Counted from the stretch's first letter, positions 20,027 to 28,969 are shown. The stretch: 64,000 bases of DNA from Pseudomonas yangonensis (GCF_009932725.1 NZ_BLJU01000009.1:1-64000), one strand, 5' to 3'. Notes: a model not told the origin generated them from the sequence alone. Program-made: numbers and translations.

Positions 20027-21367
20027 ATGTCCATGACGCCCCGCGAGATCGTCCACGAACTCAACCGCCACATCATCGGCCAGGACGACGCCAAGCGCGC
20101 CGTCGCCATCGCGCTGCGCAACCGCTGGCGGCGCATGCAGCTGCCGGCCGAGCTGCGCCAGGAAGTGACGCCGAAGAACATCCTGATGATCGGCCCGACC
20201 GGCGTCGGCAAGACCGAGATCGCTCGCCGCCTGGCCAAGCTGGCCAATGCGCCGTTCCTGAAAGTCGAAGCCACCAAGTTCACCGAAGTCGGCTACGTTG
20301 GCCGTGACGTCGAGTCGATCATCCGTGACCTGGCCGATGCCGCGGTGAAGATGCTGCGCGAACAGGAGATCACCAAGGTCCGTCACCGCGCCGAGGACGC
20401 CGCCGAGGAGCGCATCCTCGACGCCCTGCTGCCGCCCGCGCGCCAGGGCTTCGGCGACGAGCCGGCGCGCAGCGAGGATTCCAATACCCGTCAGCTGTTC
20501 CGCAAGCGCCTGCGCGAAGGTCAGTTGAACGACAAGGAAATCGACATCGAAGTGGCCGACGCTCCCATGGGTGTGGAGATCATGACCCCGCCGGGCATGG
20601 AGGAGATGACCAACCAGCTGCAGAACCTGTTCTCCAGCATGGGCAAGGGCAAGAAGAAGAGCCGCAAGCTCAAGGTCGCCGATGCCATGAAACTGGTACG
20701 CGACGAGGAGGCTGCGCGCCTGGTCAACGAGGAAGAACTCAAGGCCCGCGCGCTGGAGGCTGTCGAGCAGCACGGCATCGTCTTCATCGACGAGATCGAC
20801 AAGGTGGCCAAACGCGCCAACGCCGGCGGTGCCGACGTCTCGCGTGAAGGCGTACAGCGCGACCTGCTGCCGCTGATCGAGGGCTGCACGGTCAACACCA
20901 AGCTGGGCATGGTCAAGACCGACCATATCCTGTTCATCGCCTCGGGCGCCTTCCACCTGAGCAAACCGAGCGACCTGGTGCCCGAGCTGCAGGGCCGCCT
21001 GCCGATCCGCGTCGAGCTCAAGGCCCTGAGCCCGCAGGATTTCGAACGCATCCTCAGCGAGCCGCACGCTTCGCTCACCGAGCAGTACAGCGCACTGCTG
21101 AAGACCGAAGGGCTGAATATCGAATTTGCCGAAGATGGCATCAAGCGCCTGGCGGAGATCGCCTGGCAGGTCAACGAGAAGACCGAGAACATCGGTGCCC
21201 GTCGCCTGCACACCCTGCTCGAACGCCTGCTGGAAGAGGTGTCCTTCACCGCCTCCGATCTGGCTGGCCAGCAGCACGGCGAAGCGATTCGCATCGATGC
21301 GGCCTACGTCGACGGCCACCTCGGCGAACTGGCGCAGGACGAAGACCTGTCGCGGTATATTCTGTAA
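20027..21367 (+). CDS. hslU: HslU ATPase/unfoldase subunit
   Basis: A 446-residue AAA+ unfoldase that feeds substrates to HslV. It starts [13 protein letters not shown] at 20027; the frame stays open back into hslV, but the family N-terminus fixes this start. Walker A GPTGVGKT is at residues 56-63, with Walker B IVFIDEID in the middle and the intermediate (I) domain between them. The conserved C-terminal tail EDLSRYIL, which inserts into HslV, is intact. Confidence 0.97.
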   Translation: MSMTPREIVHELNRHIIGQDDAKRAVAIALRNRWRRMQLPAELRQEVTPKNILMIGPTGVGKTEIARRLAKLANAPFLKVEATKFTEVGYVGRDVESIIRDLADAAVKMLREQEITKVRHRAEDAAEERILDALLPPARQGFGDEPARSEDSNTRQLFRKRLREGQLNDKEIDIEVADAPMGVEIMTPPGMEEMTNQLQNLFSSMGKGKKKSRKLKVADAMKLVRDEEAARLVNEEELKARALEAVEQHGIVFIDEIDKVAKRANAGGADVSREGVQRDLLPLIEGCTVNTKLGMVKTDHILFIASGAFHLSKPSDLVPELQGRLPIRVELKALSPQDFERILSEPHASLTEQYSALLKTEGLNIEFAEDGIKRLAEIAWQVNEKTENIGARRLHTLLERLLEEVSFTASDLAGQQHGEAIRIDAAYVDGHLGELAQDEDLSRYIL

Positions 21368-21409
21368 ATCCCGGCGCAGGATCTGGTCGCCGGTGGCCGG
21401 CGTCATTTT

Positions 21410-21473
21410 TGTAGGAGCGGATTTATCCGCGAATTTCGCGGCTGAAGCGGAATGCCGCCCAGCCGCTCCTACA
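21410..21473. repeat. REP-type palindrome (GTAGGAGCGG class)
   Basis: TGTAGGAGCGG (21410-21420) and its exact inverse CCGCTCCTACA (21463-21473) flank a centre containing ATCCGCGAA / TTTCGCGGCTGAAG. This is a Pseudomonas REP-like pair located between hslU and the DUF971 gene. Confidence 0.85.
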
Positions 21474-21530
21474 GGAGGGCGCAATCACTCAACTGGGCGT
21501 AGCGCCTAAATAAGATCACGGAAATCAGCC

Positions 21531-21902
21531 ATGCCCATCCCCAGCGCGATCAAACTGCACAAGGCCTCGAAGACTCTGGAGCTGCGCTACGGCGAGCAGA
21601 GTTACTCGCTCAGCGCCGAGTTTCTGCGCGTGCACTCTCCCTCAGCGGAAGTGCAGGGGCATGGCCAACCGATTCTGCAGACCGGCAAGCTCAATGTCGG
21701 CCTCGAGCGTATCGAACCCGCCGGCAACTATGCCCTGAAACTGTGCTTCGATGACGGTCATGACAGCGGCCTGTTCACCTGGGAATACCTGCACGAGCTG
21801 GCCACCCGGCAAGACCAGCTCTGGGCCGACTACCTGGCGCAGCTCAGCGCCGCCGGCAAATCCCGCGACCCCAACGAGTCCGTCGTACGCCTGATGCTCT
21901 GA
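21531..21902 (+). CDS. DUF971 (GBBH-like) domain protein
   Basis: A 123-residue protein made of one gamma-butyrobetaine-hydroxylase N-terminal-like (DUF971) domain. Signature positions include LELRYGEQSYSLSAEFLRVHSPSAEV and, near the C-terminus, HDSGLFTWEYLHEL. In larger proteins this domain binds zinc, but here the usual Cys/His ligands are not evident. The function of the stand-alone form is unknown; homologues sit between hslU and phaC1 in Pseudomonas. A weak GGAA lies upstream of the ATG. Confidence 0.88.
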   Translation: MPIPSAIKLHKASKTLELRYGEQSYSLSAEFLRVHSPSAEVQGHGQPILQTGKLNVGLERIEPAGNYALKLCFDDGHDSGLFTWEYLHELATRQDQLWADYLAQLSAAGKSRDPNESVVRLML

Positions 21903-21964
21903 GTCCGGGCGCAGGCCTCGCCGCAGAGCGCCCGCACTTATCCCCGCTGCTCTTTACCCGGTAG

Positions 21965-21982
21965 TTAGAACGATTTTTCTAA
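21965..21982. promoter_or_regulatory. Inverted-repeat operator candidate upstream of phaC1 (PhaD-type)
   Basis: TTAGAA (21965-21970), six bases, TTCTAA (21977-21982) form a perfect dyad, extended outward by TAG/CTA. An almost identical dyad (TTAGAA-N6-TACTAA) lies upstream of phaI at 28917-28934. PhaD of P. putida is reported, from memory, to bind two inverted 6-bp half-sites in both promoters. The rest of the 290-base gap before phaC1 shows no gene. Confidence 0.6.
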
Positions 21983-22192
21983 ACTATCGCGGCATACTCC
22001 TGCCCCATCGATCAGCTTGCCTAACGGCAAAAACTCGGGTAACCAAGGAACTGGCAGGTTCCCTGCATTTGGCCCAACCAGATGCAATGCATGACGCGGA
22101 CTCGATCCGCCCCCGGCAACCCGAGCAGTACCTGGCCCTTGTTTCGCCGCGAGCACGGCCGGTGCGCGACTCAGGACATTGGAGCGTCGTAG

Positions 22193-23872
22193 ATGAGTGA
22201 CAAGAATAACGAAGACCTGAAACGCCAGGCCTCGGAAAACACCCTGGGACTCAACCCGGTGATCGGTATCCGCGGCAAGGATCTTTTGACCTCTGCCCGC
22301 ATGGTGCTCGCTCAGGCGCTCAAACAACCCTTCCACAGCGCCAAACACGTCGCCCACTTCGGCCTTGAATTGAAGAACGTCGTGCTCGGCCAGTCCGCGC
22401 TCAAACCCGAGGACGGCGACCGCCGCTTCGCCGACCCGGCCTGGAGCCAGAACCCGCTATATCGCCGCTACCTGCAGACCTACCTGGCCTGGCGCAAGGA
22501 ACTGCACGACTGGATCGAGCACAGCTCGCTGTCCGAGCAGGACGCCAGTCGCGGCCATTTCGTGATCAACCTGATGACCGAAGCCATGGCGCCTTCCAAC
22601 AGCATGGCCAATCCGGCGGCGGTCAAGCGCTTCTTCGAAACCGGCGGCAAGAGCCTGCTCGATGGTCTCTCCCACCTGGCCAAGGACATGGTGCACAACG
22701 GCGGCATGCCGAGTCAGGTGAACATGGAGGCCTTCGAGGTCGGCAAGAACCTGGCCACCACCGAGGGCGCCGTGGTGTTTCGCAACGACGTGCTGGAGCT
22801 GATCCAGTACAAGCCGGTCACCGAGAGCGTCCACGAGCGCCCACTGCTGGTGGTGCCGCCGCAGATCAACAAGTTCTACGTCTTCGACCTGTCGCCGGAC
22901 AAGAGCCTGGCGCGCTTCCTCCTGCGCAGCCAGGTGCAGACCTTCGTGGTCAGCTGGCGCAACCCGACCAAGGCGCAGCGCGAGTGGGGCCTGTCCACCT
23001 ACATCGAGGCGCTCAAGGAAGCCATCGACGTCATCTGCGCCATCACCGGCAGCAAGGACATCAACATGCTCGGCGCCTGCTCCGGCGGCCTGACCACCGC
23101 ATCGCTGCTCGGCCACTACGCCGCGCTCGGCCAGCCGAAGGTCAATGCCCTGACCCTGCTGGTCAGCGTGCTCGACACCCAGCTCGACACTCAGGTGGCG
23201 CTGTTCGCCGACGAGAAGACTCTGGAAGCCGCGAAGCGCCGCTCCTACCAGGCCGGCGTGCTGGAAGGCAGCGACATGGCCAAGGTGTTCGCCTGGATGC
23301 GCCCCAACGACCTGATCTGGAACTACTGGGTCAACAACTACCTGCTGGGCAACGAGCCGCCGGTGTTCGACATCCTCTACTGGAACAACGACACCACACG
23401 CCTGCCCGCCGCACTGCACGGCGAGTTCATCGAAATGTTCCAGACCAACCCGCTGACCCGCCCGGGCGCGCTGGAGGTGTGCGGCACACCGATCGACCTC
23501 AAGCAGGTGACCTGCGATTTCTTCGTCGTCGCCGGCACCACCGACCACATCACGCCCTGGGATTCCTGCTACAAGTCGGCTCATTTGTTCGGCGGCAAGT
23601 GCGAATTCGTACTGTCCAACAGCGGCCATATCCAGAGCATTCTCAACCCACCAGGCAACCCCAAGGCACGCTACATGACCAATAGCGAGATGCCGCTGGA
23701 CCCGAAGGCCTGGCAGGAAAGCTCGACCAAGCATGCCGACTCCTGGTGGCTGCATTGGCAAAGCTGGCTGGCCGAGCGCTCGGGCGACACCAAGAATGCT
23801 CCACGTGCCCTGGGCAACAAGAAATTTCCGGCCGGCGAAGCCGCCCCGGGTACCTATGTACACGAACGCTGA
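22193..23872 (+). CDS. phaC1: Class II poly(3-hydroxyalkanoate) synthase 1
   Basis: A 559-residue class II synthase that polymerises (R)-3-hydroxyacyl-CoA of C6-C14 into mcl-PHA on the granule surface. The lipase-like box GACSGG is at residues 294-299 with catalytic Cys296. The later Asp (TTDHITPWDS) and His (SNSGHIQS) complete the triad. It starts ATGAGTGACAAG with GGAG 12 bases upstream. It heads the phaC1-phaZ-phaC2-phaD operon. Confidence 0.97.
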   Translation: MSDKNNEDLKRQASENTLGLNPVIGIRGKDLLTSARMVLAQALKQPFHSAKHVAHFGLELKNVVLGQSALKPEDGDRRFADPAWSQNPLYRRYLQTYLAWRKELHDWIEHSSLSEQDASRGHFVINLMTEAMAPSNSMANPAAVKRFFETGGKSLLDGLSHLAKDMVHNGGMPSQVNMEAFEVGKNLATTEGAVVFRNDVLELIQYKPVTESVHERPLLVVPPQINKFYVFDLSPDKSLARFLLRSQVQTFVVSWRNPTKAQREWGLSTYIEALKEAIDVICAITGSKDINMLGACSGGLTTASLLGHYAALGQPKVNALTLLVSVLDTQLDTQVALFADEKTLEAAKRRSYQAGVLEGSDMAKVFAWMRPNDLIWNYWVNNYLLGNEPPVFDILYWNNDTTRLPAALHGEFIEMFQTNPLTRPGALEVCGTPIDLKQVTCDFFVVAGTTDHITPWDSCYKSAHLFGGKCEFVLSNSGHIQSILNPPGNPKARYMTNSEMPLDPKAWQESSTKHADSWWLHWQSWLAERSGDTKNAPRALGNKKFPAGEAAPGTYVHER

Positions 23873-23890
23873 TAGTCGGCTGCAACCGCA

Positions 23891-23910
23891 GCGGCACCGG
23901 GAAGTGCCGC
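23891..23910. other. Intercistronic hairpin between phaC1 and phaZ
   Basis: GCGGCAC (23891-23897), loop CGGGAA, GTGCCGC (23904-23910) give a perfect 7-bp stem 18 bases after the phaC1 stop. No T-run follows, so it is more likely an RNA-stability or attenuation element than a terminator. Confidence 0.4.
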
Positions 23911-24013
23911 ACGCCACGACGGTCTGACCGGCGTGCAACCAGGTAATCCCTGGTAACCCTGGGGGCGGCCCGGACGGCCGTCGCCAGCGCTCAACTCCAC
24001 AGGGGCTGCGCCC

Positions 24014-24871
24014 ATGCCGCAACCATTCGTATTCCGCACCATCGACCTCGATGGGCAGACCATCCGCACCGCGGTGCGGCCGGGCAACAGCCAACTGGTG
24101 CCGCTGCTGATCTTCAACGGCATCGGTGCCAACCTGGAACTGGTGATGCCCTTCGTCGCCGCCCTGGATCCGGAGCTGGAGATCATCGCCTTCGACGTCC
24201 CCGGCGTCGGTGGCTCATCGACCCCGGCCACGCCCTACCGCTTCCCGGGTCTGGCCAAGCTGGCGGCGCGCATGCTCGATTACCTTGACTACGGTCAGGT
24301 CAACGCCATCGGCGTGTCCTGGGGCGGCGCCCTGGCCCAGCAATTCGCCCATGACTACCCCGAGCGCTGCAAGAAGCTGATCCTTGCCGCCACCTCGGCC
24401 GGTGCGGTGATGGTGCCGGGCAAGCCCAAGGTGCTTTGGCGCATGGCCAGTCCGCGGCGCTACGTGCAACCCTCCTATGGCGTGCGCATCGCCCCGGACA
24501 TCTACGGCGGCGCCTTCCGTCGCGACCCGAAACTGGCCATGGCGCATGCCAGCAAGGTGCGCTCGGGCGGCAAGATGGGCTACTACTGGCAACTGTTCGC
24601 CGGCCTCGGCTGGACCAGCATCCACTGGCTGCACAAGATTCGCCAACCCACGCTGATCATGGCTGGCGACGACGACCCGCTGATTCCGTTGATCAACATG
24701 CGCCTGCTGGCCTGGCGCATTCCCAACTCGGAGCTGCACATCATCGACGACGGTCACCTGTTTCTGGTGACCCGCGCCGAAGCGGTGGCGCCGATCATCA
24801 TGAAGTTCCTCGAGGAAGAGCGGCACCGTGCGGTGATGCACCCGCAGCCCACCCCGGTGCGCCAGCATTGA
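24014..24871 (+). CDS. phaZ: Intracellular mcl-PHA depolymerase
   Basis: A 285-residue alpha/beta hydrolase that breaks down stored mcl-PHA to 3-hydroxy acids. The nucleophile elbow GVSWGG is at residues 100-105 (Ser102). The acid is likely the Asp in AGDDDPLIP and the base the His in DDGHLF. There is no signal peptide, in keeping with a granule-bound cytosolic enzyme. An AGGGG lies nine bases upstream of the ATG. It sits between the two synthases, the invariant order in Pseudomonas. Confidence 0.96.
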   Translation: MPQPFVFRTIDLDGQTIRTAVRPGNSQLVPLLIFNGIGANLELVMPFVAALDPELEIIAFDVPGVGGSSTPATPYRFPGLAKLAARMLDYLDYGQVNAIGVSWGGALAQQFAHDYPERCKKLILAATSAGAVMVPGKPKVLWRMASPRRYVQPSYGVRIAPDIYGGAFRRDPKLAMAHASKVRSGGKMGYYWQLFAGLGWTSIHWLHKIRQPTLIMAGDDDPLIPLINMRLLAWRIPNSELHIIDDGHLFLVTRAEAVAPIIMKFLEEERHRAVMHPQPTPVRQH

Positions 24872-24908
24872 CGGCACCAGCTTGGTGCGCAATGTTCTGC
24901 ATGCTCGA

Positions 24909-24934
24909 CGAAGGGGCCGACCATGGCCCCTTCG
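24909..24934 (+). terminator. Terminator-like hairpin between phaZ and phaC2
   Basis: A perfect 10-bp stem: CGAAGGGGCC (24909-24918), loop GACCAT, GGCCCCTTCG (24925-24934), then ATTATT. The weak T-tract suggests partial termination or processing, which would lower phaC2 expression relative to phaC1. Confidence 0.5.
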
Positions 24935-25071
24935 ATTATTCACAGGCGCTCTGCAATGCACTTCCCGTGCGCCTGGTACAGGGCTTGCTGCACAGCCGGC
25001 ACAAGCACAAGGCGCGCATCTGGCAGTCCGCGCCATGAATGTCTCTAGGTTTGACGACGGAGTGTTACCCC

Positions 25072-26754
25072 ATGCGAGACAAGTCGAACCCGGCCTCACT
25101 GCCGGCACCTGCCACCTTCATGAATGCCCAAAGCGCAGTAGTGGGCGTACGCGGGCGCGATCTGTTATCCACCATGCGCCTGCTGGCCGCCCAGAGCCTG
25201 AAGAATCCAGCCCGCAGCGGCCGGCAACTGCTGGCCTTCGGCGGCCAGCTGGGCCGCGTGCTGCTCGGCGACACGCCGCACAAGGTCAACCCGCAGGATG
25301 CGCGTTTCGCCGATCCGACCTGGCACCTCAACCCCTTCTATCGACGCAGCCTGCAGGCCTACCTGGCCTGGCAGAAACAGCTGGCGGCGTGGATCGACGA
25401 CAGCGACCTGTCGGCCGATGATCGCGCCCGCGCGCGCTTTCTCGCCTCGCTGATGAGCGACGCCCTGTCGCCGTCCAACAGCCCGCTCAATCCGCAAGCG
25501 GTAAAGGAGCTGTTCAACACCGGCGGCAGCAGTGCCTTCAAGGGTTTGCGCCACCTGCTCGACGACCTGCTGCATAACGACGGCCTGCCCAGCCAGGTCA
25601 GCAAGCACGCCTTCGAGATCGGCCGTAACCTGGCCTGTACGCCCGGCGCCGTGGTATTTCGCAACGAGCTGCTGGAGCTGATCCAGTACAAGCCGATGAG
25701 CGAAAAGCAGTACCTGCGCCCGCTGCTGATCGTGCCGCCGCAGATCAACAAGTACTACATATTCGATCTGTCCAACGACAAGAGCTTCGTCCAGTACGCA
25801 CTGAAGAACGGCTTGCAGACCTTCATGATCAGCTGGCGCAACCCGGATCCGCGCCACCGCGAATGGGGCCTGTCGAGCTATGTGCAGGCCGTCGAGGACG
25901 CCGTCGACGCCTGCCGCGCCATCAGCGGCAGCAAGGACGTCAACCTGCTCGGCGCCTGCGCCGGCGGCCTCACCATCGCCGCCCTGCAAGGCCATCTGCA
26001 GGCACGTCGGCAGTTGCGTAAAGTCTCCAGCGCCACCTACATGGTCAGCCTGCTCGACAGCCAGATCGACAGCCCGGCCATGCTCTTCGCCGATGAGCAA
26101 ACCCTGGAAGCGGCCAAGCGCCGCTCCTACCAGCAGGGCGTGCTCGATGGCCGCGACATGGCCCGCGTGTTCGCCTGGATGCGCCCCAACGACCTGATCT
26201 GGAACTACTGGATCAACAACTACCTGCTCGGCAAGCAGCCACCGGCGTTCGACATCCTCTACTGGAACAACGACAACACCCGCCTGCCCGCTGCCCTGCA
26301 TGGCGACCTGATCGACTTCTTCAAGCACAACCCGCTGCGCCGTGCCGGTGGGCTGGAGGTCTGCGGTACGCCGGTCGACCTGACCAAGGTCAACGTCGAC
26401 AGCTTCAGCGTGGCCGGCATCAACGATCACATCACGCCCTGGGATGCGGTCTATCGTTCAACCTTGCTGCTCGGCGGCAACCGCCGTTTCATCCTCTCCA
26501 ACAGCGGCCATATCCAGAGCATTCTCAACCCGCCGGGCAACCCCAAGGCCAACTACCATGAGAACGCCAAGCTCACCTCCGACCCGCGCGCCTGGTACCA
26601 CGACGCTCAGCATCAACAGGGCAGTTGGTGGCCTCAGTGGCTGGAGTGGATTCAGGCGCGTTCCGGCGAGCAGCGGGAAACCCTGATGACGCTGGGCAAC
26701 CAGAGCCATCCGGCCATGGAGGCGGCACCGGGCACCTACGTGCATATCCGTTGA
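25072..26754 (+). CDS. phaC2: Class II poly(3-hydroxyalkanoate) synthase 2
   Basis: A 560-residue paralogue of PhaC1 with the same fold and catalytic order. The active-site box here is GACAGG at residues 294-299, with Cys296 retained and Ala where PhaC1 has Ser. The start ATG at 25072 (MRDKSNPASL) has a GGAG nine bases upstream. An in-frame ATG at 25039 gives 11 extra residues without family support. Large blocks such as FAWMRPNDLIWNYW are identical to PhaC1, reflecting an old duplication. Confidence 0.96.
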   Translation: MRDKSNPASLPAPATFMNAQSAVVGVRGRDLLSTMRLLAAQSLKNPARSGRQLLAFGGQLGRVLLGDTPHKVNPQDARFADPTWHLNPFYRRSLQAYLAWQKQLAAWIDDSDLSADDRARARFLASLMSDALSPSNSPLNPQAVKELFNTGGSSAFKGLRHLLDDLLHNDGLPSQVSKHAFEIGRNLACTPGAVVFRNELLELIQYKPMSEKQYLRPLLIVPPQINKYYIFDLSNDKSFVQYALKNGLQTFMISWRNPDPRHREWGLSSYVQAVEDAVDACRAISGSKDVNLLGACAGGLTIAALQGHLQARRQLRKVSSATYMVSLLDSQIDSPAMLFADEQTLEAAKRRSYQQGVLDGRDMARVFAWMRPNDLIWNYWINNYLLGKQPPAFDILYWNNDNTRLPAALHGDLIDFFKHNPLRRAGGLEVCGTPVDLTKVNVDSFSVAGINDHITPWDAVYRSTLLLGGNRRFILSNSGHIQSILNPPGNPKANYHENAKLTSDPRAWYHDAQHQQGSWWPQWLEWIQARSGEQRETLMTLGNQSHPAMEAAPGTYVHIR

Positions 26755-26824
26755 AAGCAATGGCCGGCAGCGTAGCGGCCGGTTATCGTCAGCCCATCGC
26801 GCCCAGCCGAACAAGAAGCCAAGG

Positions 26825-27439
26825 ATGAAAACCCGCGAACGCATTCTGCAAGCCGCCCTGCAGCTGTTCAATGAGCAGGGCGAGCCCAACGTTTCCACCC
26901 TGGAGATCGCCAACGAACTGGACATCAGCCCGGGTAATCTCTACTACCACTTCCACGGCAAGGAGCCGCTGGTGCTGGAGCTGTTCGAACGTTTCCAGGC
27001 CGAGATGGCGCCGCTGCTCGATCCACCAGCCGAGGCCGAACTGGATGTCGAGGACTACTGGCTGTTCCTGCATCTGATCGTCGAACGCCTGTCGCAGTAC
27101 CGCTTTCTCTTCCAGGACATGTCCAACCTGGCCGGACGGCTGCCAAAACTGGCGCGCGGCATTCGCCACTGGCTGAACGCGCTGAAACGCACCCTGGCCG
27201 CCCTGCTCGCCCGCCTGATGGCCGACGGTCAACTGAACAGCGACACCCAGGCGCTCGGCCAACTGGTCGAGCAGATCACCCTGACTCTGCTGTTTTCCCT
27301 CGATTACCAGCGCATCCTCGATCAGGAAGGAGAAGTGCGCCTGGTGGTGTACCAGATCATGATGCTGGTCGCGCCGCACCTGAACCAGCCATCACGCAGC
27401 ACGGTCGAGCATCTGGCACAGCGTTATCTGGAAGCCTGA
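26825..27439 (+). CDS. phaD: TetR-family regulator of the pha cluster
   Basis: A 204-residue TetR-type protein. The N-terminal HTH (about residues 5-50) has the typical PNVSTLEIANELDISPGNLYYHF pattern and a ligand domain follows. In P. putida PhaD acts as an activator of both pha operons, responding to a fatty-acid catabolite. Matching dyads upstream of phaC1 and phaI in this window are its likely targets. A short SD (AAGG) immediately precedes the ATG. The gene ends the phaC1 operon and faces phaF across a terminator. Confidence 0.93.
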   Translation: MKTRERILQAALQLFNEQGEPNVSTLEIANELDISPGNLYYHFHGKEPLVLELFERFQAEMAPLLDPPAEAELDVEDYWLFLHLIVERLSQYRFLFQDMSNLAGRLPKLARGIRHWLNALKRTLAALLARLMADGQLNSDTQALGQLVEQITLTLLFSLDYQRILDQEGEVRLVVYQIMMLVAPHLNQPSRSTVEHLAQRYLEA

Positions 27440-27480
27440 CGCACATCCGCAGTTGCTGCGCCATTCCACGACCTGAAATG

Positions 27481-27509
27481 AAAACGCCCGGCACCAGGCC
27501 GGGCGTTTT
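27481..27509. terminator. Bidirectional terminator (phaD / phaF)
   Basis: A perfect 12-bp inverted repeat AAAACGCCCGGC (27481-27492) / GCCGGGCGTTTT (27498-27509), loop ACCAG, between the convergent phaD and phaF genes. Confidence 0.92.
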
Positions 27510-27522
27510 GATCCCGAGAAAC

Positions 27523-28383
27523 TCAGGACGAGGTGGCGGGAGTCGCCGGAGTAGCTGCCGGAGCCGGTGCAGCTGCCGGAGTCGCAGCAGCCGTCGGGGC
27601 CGGAGCCGGTGCTGCCGGCTTCGCTGCAGCCGCCTTGGGCGCGGCTGGCTTTTTCGCGGCCGGTTTCTTCGCTGCAGCCGGTTTCGCGGCCGGTTTGGCC
27701 GCCGGCTTGGCGGCCGTCGCTGGCTTGGCTGCAGCAGCCGGCTTGGCAGCGGGTTTCGCTGCGGCCTTGGCTGCCGGCTTGGCCGCGGGCTTGGCCGCAG
27801 CTTTAGCGGCCGGTTTTGCAGCGGCCGGTTTCGCGGTAGCTTTGGCAGTGGCTGGCTTGGCTGCAGCTTTGGCGGCCGGCTTCGCTGCAGGTTTGGCAGC
27901 GGGCTTGGCTGCGGCCTTGGCAGCAGGCTTGGGCGCCGCTTTGGCAGCAGGTTTGGCGACAGACTTGGCCGACACGCCAGCGATCTTTTCCAGTTGCTTG
28001 GTCAGGCTGTCGACCTTGTCGTTCAGCGCCTTGACCTCGTTACGGCTGGGCACGCCCAGACGCGAGATGGCGTTATTCAGACGCTTGTCGAACGCCTCTT
28101 CCAGCTCGCTCCACTTGCCGAACGCCTTGCCCTTGACCTCGTCGACCTTGGAGCGGGCCGAGCCGACACCGGCTTTGACCGCGCCGACCTGCTTGTCGAC
28201 TTCGGTCTTGGCCTGTTTCTCGGCCTTCTCGCCATCCTTGACCAGCGAGTCGAACAGCTTGGTGCCGTCCTTGCTGACCTTGGAATAAGCGCCCAAGCCT
28301 GCCAACCAGATCTGGCGCGAGTATTTCTCGACCTCGCCGATCCAGGAGCTGGTCTGTTTCTCGGTTTTCTTCTTAACAGCCAT
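27523..28383 (-). CDS. phaF: Phasin / histone-like granule protein PhaF
   Basis: A 286-residue bipartite protein. The N-terminal half (about 1-135) is a phasin domain with an amphipathic, coiled-coil-prone segment (LNDKVDSLTKQLEKI) that coats PHA granules. The C-terminal half is a histone-H1-like tail built of repeated AAKPA units (about 140-260), then Pro/Ala. The tail binds DNA and helps distribute granules at cell division in P. putida. A high-scoring frame on the opposite strand is only the shadow of the repeats. It follows phaI by ten bases. Confidence 0.96.
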   Translation of the reverse strand: MAVKKKTEKQTSSWIGEVEKYSRQIWLAGLGAYSKVSKDGTKLFDSLVKDGEKAEKQAKTEVDKQVGAVKAGVGSARSKVDEVKGKAFGKWSELEEAFDKRLNNAISRLGVPSRNEVKALNDKVDSLTKQLEKIAGVSAKSVAKPAAKAAPKPAAKAAAKPAAKPAAKPAAKAAAKPATAKATAKPAAAKPAAKAAAKPAAKPAAKAAAKPAAKPAAAAKPATAAKPAAKPAAKPAAAKKPAAKKPAAPKAAAAKPAAPAPAPTAAATPAAAPAPAATPATPATSS

Positions 28384-28393
28384 CCTGATCTCC

Positions 28394-28840
28394 TTATTTG
28401 GTACGCGCGACGTGCTCGAGCAACGCGCTCAGCTCATCCAGCTTAGCAGAGAGTGCTTCTACATCCTGCTTGGACGGAATACCGATGCGGTTCAGAGCGG
28501 AAGCCACACGAGTATCGAAAGCCTTCTCGATCTTGTCGAGTTGAACTTCGACCTTGCCTTTAACGCTGGTGACATTGGAATTGACCGACTGCTTGACCGA
28601 TTCGATCTGGCTGTTGGCGGCCTCGACCTGTTCGTCGACCAGCTTCTTGCCTTTGTTCTCGACGCCTTCACCGGCCTTGACCAGTTCCTTGAAGTATTCG
28701 GCCCCCTCGGCACCCGCCTTGGCATAAGCGCCCAGGCCGGCGAGGTAGATCTTGCGGGCATAGCCCTTCACGTCGTCGAACAGACCGGCCTTGTCTTCGA
28801 CCACGGCTTCGGTTTTTTTCTTCACGGCAACTTTCGACAT
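28394..28840 (-). CDS. phaI: Phasin PhaI
   Basis: A 148-residue phasin homologous to the N-terminal half of PhaF (shared AxKIYLAGLGAYAK and ALNRIGIPSKQDVEALSAKL patterns) but without the basic tail. It coats mcl-PHA granules. The start at 28840 (MSKVAVKKK) has GAGG eight bases upstream; the frame extends four residues further to 28852 without support. It is the first gene of phaI-phaF. Confidence 0.94.
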   Translation of the reverse strand: MSKVAVKKKTEAVVEDKAGLFDDVKGYARKIYLAGLGAYAKAGAEGAEYFKELVKAGEGVENKGKKLVDEQVEAANSQIESVKQSVNSNVTSVKGKVEVQLDKIEKAFDTRVASALNRIGIPSKQDVEALSAKLDELSALLEHVARTK

Positions 28841-28916
28841 GGTGCACCTCACGCGCTTTGACAGTTAGCGGAAACGCCCACGGAATGCAGGCTTGGGTAC
28901 ACCCTAGGGAGAAAAA

Positions 28917-28934
28917 TTAGAAATCACATACTAA
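28917..28934. promoter_or_regulatory. Inverted-repeat operator candidate upstream of phaI (PhaD-type)
   Basis: TTAGAA (28917-28922), six bases, TACTAA (28929-28934), about 77 bases before the phaI start. It differs from the phaC1 dyad in one half-site base only and has the same spacing. Confidence 0.6.
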
Positions 28935-28941
28935 GAGCGGT

Positions 28942-28969
28942 TTCAGGCTTCAGGCTTCAGGCTTCAGGC
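28942..28969. repeat. Tandem heptamer, TTCAGGC x 4
   Basis: Four exact copies of the 7-bp TTCAGGC, directly beside the phaI dyad. A related GCCTGTAG/GCCTGCAGCC stretch follows at about 29006-29030. Confidence 0.9.

Noticed and set aside
24882..25421. Plus-strand frame from the phaZ-phaC2 gap into phaC2
   Set aside because: It is out of frame with PhaC2, has no SD, and is Arg/Ala-rich as expected for a shadow.
27533..28288. Ala/Gly-rich plus-strand frame opposite phaF
   Set aside because: A mirror of the AAKPA-coding repeats; PhaF on the minus strand has the phasin domain and operon context.
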